From Acholeplasmatales bacterium (GTDB taxonomy: Bacteria > Bacillota_I > Bacilli_A > Acholeplasmatales > Anaeroplasmataceae): a stretch of 15,818 nt of DNA. Positions within the stretch are counted from its first letter, which is position 1; each line of letters begins with the position of its first letter. The translations under genes were made by a program, and so were the position numbers. Where the stretch lies: contig CAAGJD010000025.1 of NCBI GenBank assembly GCA_900770055.1, forward strand, positions 1 to 15,818, read 5' to 3'. Positions 12,591-15,818 of this stretch are shown here, in pieces. Under the pieces are notes generated by a model that was given only the letters and a program-made list of their open reading frames with translations, did not search any database and was not told the DNA's origin.

Positions 12591-14255
12591 CTAGAATAAG
12601 CCTACTGTTTTCCCATCGACTATATCCATTTTATTAGCAGCAGGCTCAGCTGGTAAGCCTGGCATTGTCATAATATCTCCTGTTAATGCTACAATAAAGC
12701 CTGCACCTATTGAAGGCTTAAGCTCTCTTATTGTTATTGTAAAGCCCTCTGGTCTACCTAATAGTTTAGGGTTATCAGAGAATGAATATTGGGTTTTAGC
12801 CATACAAATTGGTAGGTTATCCCATCCATTTTTCTTCATAGCCTTCATTTGAGTTTTAGCCTGTGAAGAAAATTCTACATTGCCTGCACCATATATTTCT
12901 TTACAAATAGTAGTGATTTTATCTTTAATTGAAGCATTCACATCATATAGTGGTGTGAATGTATTTGCTCCATCACTTTCATTAATCTTTTTAATTACCT
13001 TCTTGGCTAAATCCTCACCACCAGCACCACCATTAGTGAATACCTCTGATAATGATATTTCATGGTTATTATTTTTAGCCCATTGCATTAAAGCATTAAT
13101 TTCATTATCTGTATCAGTATAGAATTTATTAATTGCTATAACGTAAGGTAAATTAAATTTCTTTATATTTTCAACATGCTTTTCAAGATTACAAATACCA
13201 CTTAATAAAGCATCGACATTTTCTTCCTTTAAATTTTCCTTTAGAACTCCACCATGCATCTTAAGTGCTCTAATTGTTGCAACAACGACAACTAAAGATG
13301 GCTTAATATCTGCTTGACGGCATTTAATATCTAAGAACTTTTCAGCACCTAAATCAGCACCAAAGCCTGCTTCAGTAACTACATAATCAGAAAGCTTCAT
13401 AGCAGATTTTGTTGCAATAACTGAATTACAGCCATGAGCAATATTAGCAAATGGTCCACCATGAACGAATGCTGGATTATGTTCTAATGTTTGAACAAGA
13501 TTTGGCTTTAATGCATCCTTCATAATTAAGGCTACTGCACCTGTTGCGTTTAAATCATTTACTGTTACTGGCTTTTTATCGTATGTATAAGCCAAAACAA
13601 TTTTGCCAACTCTTTCCTTAAAATCCTCAAGTGATGTAGATAAGCATAAAACAGCCATAATTTCAGAAGCAACAGTAATGTCGAAATGATCCTCTCTTGG
13701 AACACCATTTGCACTACCACCTAGACCAATAACAGCATTTCTTAATGCTCTATCATTCATATCTATACATCTATGCCAAATAATCTTTGTTGGATCAATA
13801 TTAAGCTTATTACCTTGATAAATGTGATTATCAAGCATTGCTGCAATAGCATTATTCGCTGTAGTAATTGCATGAAGGTCTCCAGTAAAATGAAGATTTA
13901 TATCTTCCATAGGGATTACCTGTGCATATCCTCCACCAGCAGCACCACCCTTTACACCCATAACAGGTCCAAAGCTTGGCTCTCTAATTGCTACCATAGT
14001 ATTATAATTTAATCTATTTAAGGCGTCACATAAACCAATTGTAGTTGTTGATTTACCCTCTCCTGCAGGAGTTGGTGAAATAGCAGTAACTAAAATAACC
14101 TTACCATTTTTATTAGCTTTAATTGAAGCTGGATTTATCTTAGCTTTATACTTACCATAAAGCTCTAGATCATCACTATCAATTCCTAATTCATTTGCAA
14201 TTTCTGTAACTGGCTTAATTTCTGCCAATTGAGCAATTTCTAAGTCGCTTAACAT
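12591..14255 (-). CDS. fhs: Formate-tetrahydrofolate ligase
   Basis: A 554-residue cytoplasmic enzyme that activates formate with ATP and tetrahydrofolate to 10-formyl-THF, feeding purine synthesis, fMet-tRNA and, in acetogens, the Wood-Ljungdahl methyl branch. Visible are the P-loop AISPTPAGEGKSTT (58-71), the REPSFGPVMGVKGGAAGGG block, DLHAI near the active site, and a C-terminal region ending in PGLPAEPAANKMD. Length is that of the family (about 555). The ATG at 14255 is preceded by AAGGAAGG at 8 bases. folD and other one-carbon genes are not in the window, but purE, which needs the same pathway's 10-formyl-THF, is 6 kb away. It is followed at 21 bases by the HPrK/PEPCK-like gene. Confidence 0.97.
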   Translation of the reverse strand: MLSDLEIAQLAEIKPVTEIANELGIDSDDLELYGKYKAKINPASIKANKNGKVILVTAISPTPAGEGKSTTTIGLCDALNRLNYNTMVAIREPSFGPVMGVKGGAAGGGYAQVIPMEDINLHFTGDLHAITTANNAIAAMLDNHIYQGNKLNIDPTKIIWHRCIDMNDRALRNAVIGLGGSANGVPREDHFDITVASEIMAVLCLSTSLEDFKERVGKIVLAYTYDKKPVTVNDLNATGAVALIMKDALKPNLVQTLEHNPAFVHGGPFANIAHGCNSVIATKSAMKLSDYVVTEAGFGADLGAEKFLDIKCRQADIKPSLVVVVATIRALKMHGGVLKENLKEENVDALLSGICNLEKHVENIKKFNLPYVIAINKFYTDTDNEINALMQWAKNNNHEISLSEVFTNGGAGGEDLAKKVIKKINESDGANTFTPLYDVNASIKDKITTICKEIYGAGNVEFSSQAKTQMKAMKKNGWDNLPICMAKTQYSFSDNPKLLGRPEGFTITIRELKPSIGAGFIVALTGDIMTMPGLPAEPAANKMDIVDGKTVGLF

Positions 14256-14281
14256 TTCTCTTACCTTCCTTTTGCCCTCGT

Positions 14282-14305
14282 GTAAAAAACAACTGTATTT
14301 TTTAC
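14282..14305 (-). promoter_or_regulatory. A/U hairpin in the fhs leader
   Basis: Minus-strand GTAAAAAA (14298-14305) pairs with TTTTTTAC (14282-14289) around TACAGTTG. It lies within the predicted 54-nt fhs leader, upstream of the ribosome binding site. It is weak, has no T-run after it, and does not resemble a tetrahydrofolate riboswitch. Confidence 0.3.
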
Positions 14306-14315
14306 GTATACAACT

Positions 14316-14324
14316 ATGATATCA
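14316..14324 (-). promoter_or_regulatory. Probable extended -10 promoter of fhs
   Basis: Minus-strand TGATATCAT (TGnTATAAT with one change), giving a start near 14309. The -35 (TTTTAA at 17 bp) is weak. The -10 lies within the palindrome TATGATATCATA (14315-14326). Confidence 0.4.
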
Positions 14325-14365
14325 TATTTGGGCATTTATTAAAACTTTATTTTAATTTAATACCA

Positions 14366-14380
14366 TAGAAAACGTTTACT
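14366..14380. promoter_or_regulatory. cre-like site at the end of pyrR, upstream of fhs
   Basis: TAGAAAACGTTTACT matches the CcpA catabolite-response consensus WTGNAANCGNWNNCW at every fixed position but one (A for T at position 2). It overlaps the pyrR stop codon and lies about 60 bp upstream of the predicted fhs start, where CcpA sites that activate transcription are found. A single match in A/T-rich DNA is weak evidence. Confidence 0.25.
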
Positions 14381-14873
14381 TAATGATGACTTGTCTTTCG
14401 TTATAGTCACAAATTACTAATTCGTCTTTACTAGTCGGAATACTCTTTCCAACATAATCAGCTCTAATTGGTAATTCTCGATGACCTCTATCAACAAAAA
14501 CAGCTAATCTTATCTTAGCAGGTCTTCCCATATCCATAATTGCATCCATTGCAGCACGAACACTTCTTCCTGTATATAATACATCATCAACTAAGACGAT
14601 AACCTTATCATTAATCTCTGTACTAAATATAGACTTAACCTCAATATCTTTTTTATGATCATCTCTATGTGAGCTAATATTAATAGCCTCAAGAGGAACA
14701 TCTATACCTTCAAAGGTCTTTATTAAATTTTTTATTTCATTCGCAATAGGTGTACCCTTTCTTTCAATACCAACTAAAATAATTTTAGATAAATCATCGT
14801 TTCTTTCAATTATTTCATGGGTCATTCTTTTTAGAGTTTTACCAAATTGCTCACTTTCAATAACTACCTTCAT
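14376..14873 (-). CDS. pyrR: PyrR: pyr attenuation regulator/uracil phosphoribosyltransferase
   Basis: A 165-residue protein with a type I phosphoribosyltransferase fold. PyrR binds UMP/UTP and folds pyr mRNA leaders into the terminated form, and usually has some uracil phosphoribosyltransferase activity. The PRPP loop VLVDDVLYTGRSV (93-105) and the PyrR-specific RAAMDAI and DRGHRELPIRADYVGK (128-143) followed by IPTS are clear. It is slightly shorter than the 178-181 usual, at both ends. The ATG at 14873 has GAGGTGA 6 bases upstream. No PyrR-binding leader, and no pyrimidine gene, lies in the window, so it acts in trans. A terminator separates it from yebC; I found no convincing promoter between, so it may depend on read-through. 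Confidence 0.93.
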   Translation of the reverse strand: MKVVIESEQFGKTLKRMTHEIIERNDDLSKIILVGIERKGTPIANEIKNLIKTFEGIDVPLEAINISSHRDDHKKDIEVKSIFSTEINDKVIVLVDDVLYTGRSVRAAMDAIMDMGRPAKIRLAVFVDRGHRELPIRADYVGKSIPTSKDELVICDYNERQVIIK

Positions 14874-14888
14874 AGATTCACCTCATTA

Positions 14889-14924
14889 ATAAAAATAAAC
14901 GAAAGGAAGCCTAAAGCTTCCTTT
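14889..14924 (-). terminator. Intrinsic terminator after yebC
   Basis: Minus-strand AAAGGAAGC (14916-14924) pairs perfectly with GCTTCCTTT (14902-14910) around TTTAG. The tail is CGTTTATTTTTATT. It ends just before the pyrR ribosome binding site, so pyrR would need read-through or an unseen promoter. Confidence 0.85.
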
Positions 14925-14946
14925 ATAATTTCTTTGCTAAAGATTA

Positions 14947-15684
14947 TTACTCTTCGTCTTCCTCTTCCTCAGGTAAATTAGCATTATGATGAATCTCATT
15001 TACATCATCAAATTCTTTTAAAGCATTTAATAATCTTTCAAATTTAGCTAAATGATCTTCATCTAAATCTACATAAGTAGAAGGAATCAAATCTACTGAG
15101 CAAGTATCAAATTCTAAATCCGGATTTGCTTGAAGTAATGCACTCTTAATTGCTTCGAAATCTGCAGGAGCAGCCGTAATATTTACAAAACCATCCTCAT
15201 CAGTTGTAATTTCTTCGCAATCTGCATCGCCATTCATTAAAGCTTCCATAGCTTCATCCTCAGTCATACCCTCAAAAGAGAATACAGCCTTACGATTAAA
15301 TAGATAGCTAACTGCAGTACCAATAGTACCACCAGTTCTATTAAATGCAGTACGAACCTCAGTAAATGTACGATTATCGTTATCAGTTAAGCATTCAACG
15401 ATCATTGCTACATTACCAGGACCATAGCCTTCATAAATTTTCTCTTTAGTTGCACCAGATTGTACACCCTGTGCCTTTGCAATCGCACGCTTGATAACGT
15501 CTGCAGGACATTGATCCTTCTTAGCACGTTCAATTGTACGCTTTAAGCTTTGATTCATTTCTGGATCAGGAACACCAGACTTTGCAGCTTGGAAAATTTC
15601 CTTACCCCATTTTGCATATTTGCTAGATTTCATTGCAGCTGTCTTAGCCATTGATGCTGCACGAACCTCATGTGCTCTTCCCAT
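14947..15684 (-). CDS. yebC: YebC/PmpR family protein (group II, YeeI-like)
   Basis: A 245-residue cytoplasmic protein of the YebC/TACO1 family. The start MGRAHEVR, the SKYAKWGKEIFQAAKSG block with PDPE (about 41-44), IYEGYGPGNVAM and the NDNRTFTEVRTAFNRTGG block are family signatures; the PDPE form resembles the YeeI-like group II. Family members were long called transcription regulators; more recent work links them to translation through difficult, proline-rich stretches. The tail EEEEDEE is strongly acidic. The ATG at 15684 is chosen, with AAAGG about 10 bases upstream; the in-frame TTG at 15702 lies at that site. It is monocistronic, between its own promoter and a terminator. Confidence 0.93.
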   Translation of the reverse strand: MGRAHEVRAASMAKTAAMKSSKYAKWGKEIFQAAKSGVPDPEMNQSLKRTIERAKKDQCPADVIKRAIAKAQGVQSGATKEKIYEGYGPGNVAMIVECLTDNDNRTFTEVRTAFNRTGGTIGTAVSYLFNRKAVFSFEGMTEDEAMEALMNGDADCEEITTDEDGFVNITAAPADFEAIKSALLQANPDLEFDTCSVDLIPSTYVDLDEDHLAKFERLLNALKEFDDVNEIHHNANLPEEEEDEE

Positions 15685-15724
15685 ATTTACACAACCTTTC
15701 AATTTATATCAAATTTACTTTTCT

Positions 15725-15753
15725 ATTATATTAAAAAAAGGTGTATATTTCAA
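15725..15753 (-). promoter_or_regulatory. Sigma-A promoter of yebC
   Basis: Minus-strand TTGAAA (15748-15753), 17 bp, TATAAT (15725-15730). Transcription would begin near 15718, with a leader of about 34 nt. Confidence 0.75.
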
Positions 15754-15774
15754 TATAAAATTCCTTTTTTTATA

Positions 15775-15813
15775 AGAAAAACAATGCAAAAAGGAGCTCA
15801 AATTGCTCCTTTT
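15775..15813 (-). terminator. Terminator of a gene beyond the right edge
   Basis: AAAAGGAGC (15789-15797) pairs perfectly with GCTCCTTTT (15805-15813) around a 7-nt loop. On the minus strand a TTTTTGCATTGTTTTTC tail follows. It lies upstream of the yebC promoter, so it should end transcription entering from outside the window. On the plus strand the tail is only TTTT and the window ends. Confidence 0.75.
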
Positions 15814-15818
15814 CAATA

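Noticed and set aside
12880..14012. Plus-strand open frames antisense to fhs
   Set aside because: They are shadows of a fully conserved gene and have no start signals.
14256..14375. Tetrahydrofolate riboswitch before fhs
   Set aside because: The leader is about 54 nt and has only a weak A/U hairpin; none of the conserved THF-riboswitch core is seen.
14874..14946. PyrR-binding attenuator before pyrR
   Set aside because: The only structure is the yebC terminator; there is no anti-terminator or PyrR-binding loop sequence.
15685..15702. TTG start for YebC adding six residues
   Set aside because: It coincides with the ribosome binding site; family proteins begin MGR at the ATG at 15684.

Overview
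The window is A+T-rich (by eye about 30% G+C) and looks like the chromosome of a low-GC Bacillota, probably an anaerobic gut or plant-polymer-associated lineage. Several things point this way: SpoIIR, PyrR, a group II (YeeI-like) YebC, a two-subunit class I fumarase, formate-tetrahydrofolate ligase, and sigma-A promoters with AGGAGG-type ribosome binding sites. TGA is used as a stop (for example in the Nudix gene), so this is not a mycoplasma-type code. I see no mobile element, tRNA or CRISPR array. Gene packing is tight and the longest gene-free stretch is about 214 bases.

Layout, left to right. Bases 1-120 on the minus strand hold a perfect-consensus sigma-A promoter and a leader with a boxA-like element. 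They look like the front of an rRNA operon that continues past the left edge. Bases 121-2546 (minus) carry a GH105 unsaturated-glucuronyl hydrolase and a family-4 glycosyltransferase, each with its own promoter and terminator. Bases 2593-5370 (minus) form a run: Nudix hydrolase, prmC, tsaC, spoIIR, GNAT protein. This is a reshuffled version of the prmC/spoIIR/ywlB/ywlC cluster of Bacillus. Bases 5371-5584 are a divergent promoter region rich in repeats and A-tracts. Bases 5585-6291 (plus) hold a DUF4177-like small protein and a YidD with an added two-helix membrane domain. They are followed by purE (plus, own promoter and terminator), a macro-domain protein (minus) and a multi-pass membrane protein (minus). 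Bases 8196-10703 (plus) are a three-gene operon for fumarase alpha, fumarase beta and malic enzyme, i.e. fumarate to malate to pyruvate plus CO2. Bases 10854-14255 (minus) are fhs followed by a 571-residue P-loop protein of the HPr kinase/PEP carboxykinase superfamily. Then come pyrR and yebC (minus), and a terminator at the right edge that belongs to a gene outside the window.

The most interesting signal is at 3496-3540, between tsaC and spoIIR. A 15-bp minus-strand RNA hairpin starts one base after the tsaC stop, and its 3' arm contains the spoIIR ribosome binding site. A near-perfect sigma-F-type promoter (GTATA, 15 bp, GGTTAGAATA) is embedded in the same bases, with its -10 covering the hairpin loop. 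A transcript from that promoter would start after the 5' arm and leave the ribosome binding site free. Read-through from the vegetative operon would fold it shut or terminate. This would be a compact forespore-only switch. Other points worth a look are the large HPrK/PEPCK-like protein, the extended YidD, stacked palindromes over the fumarase promoter, a macro domain with Cys in place of the catalytic Asp, and a shortened SpoIIR lacking the usual Cys pair.
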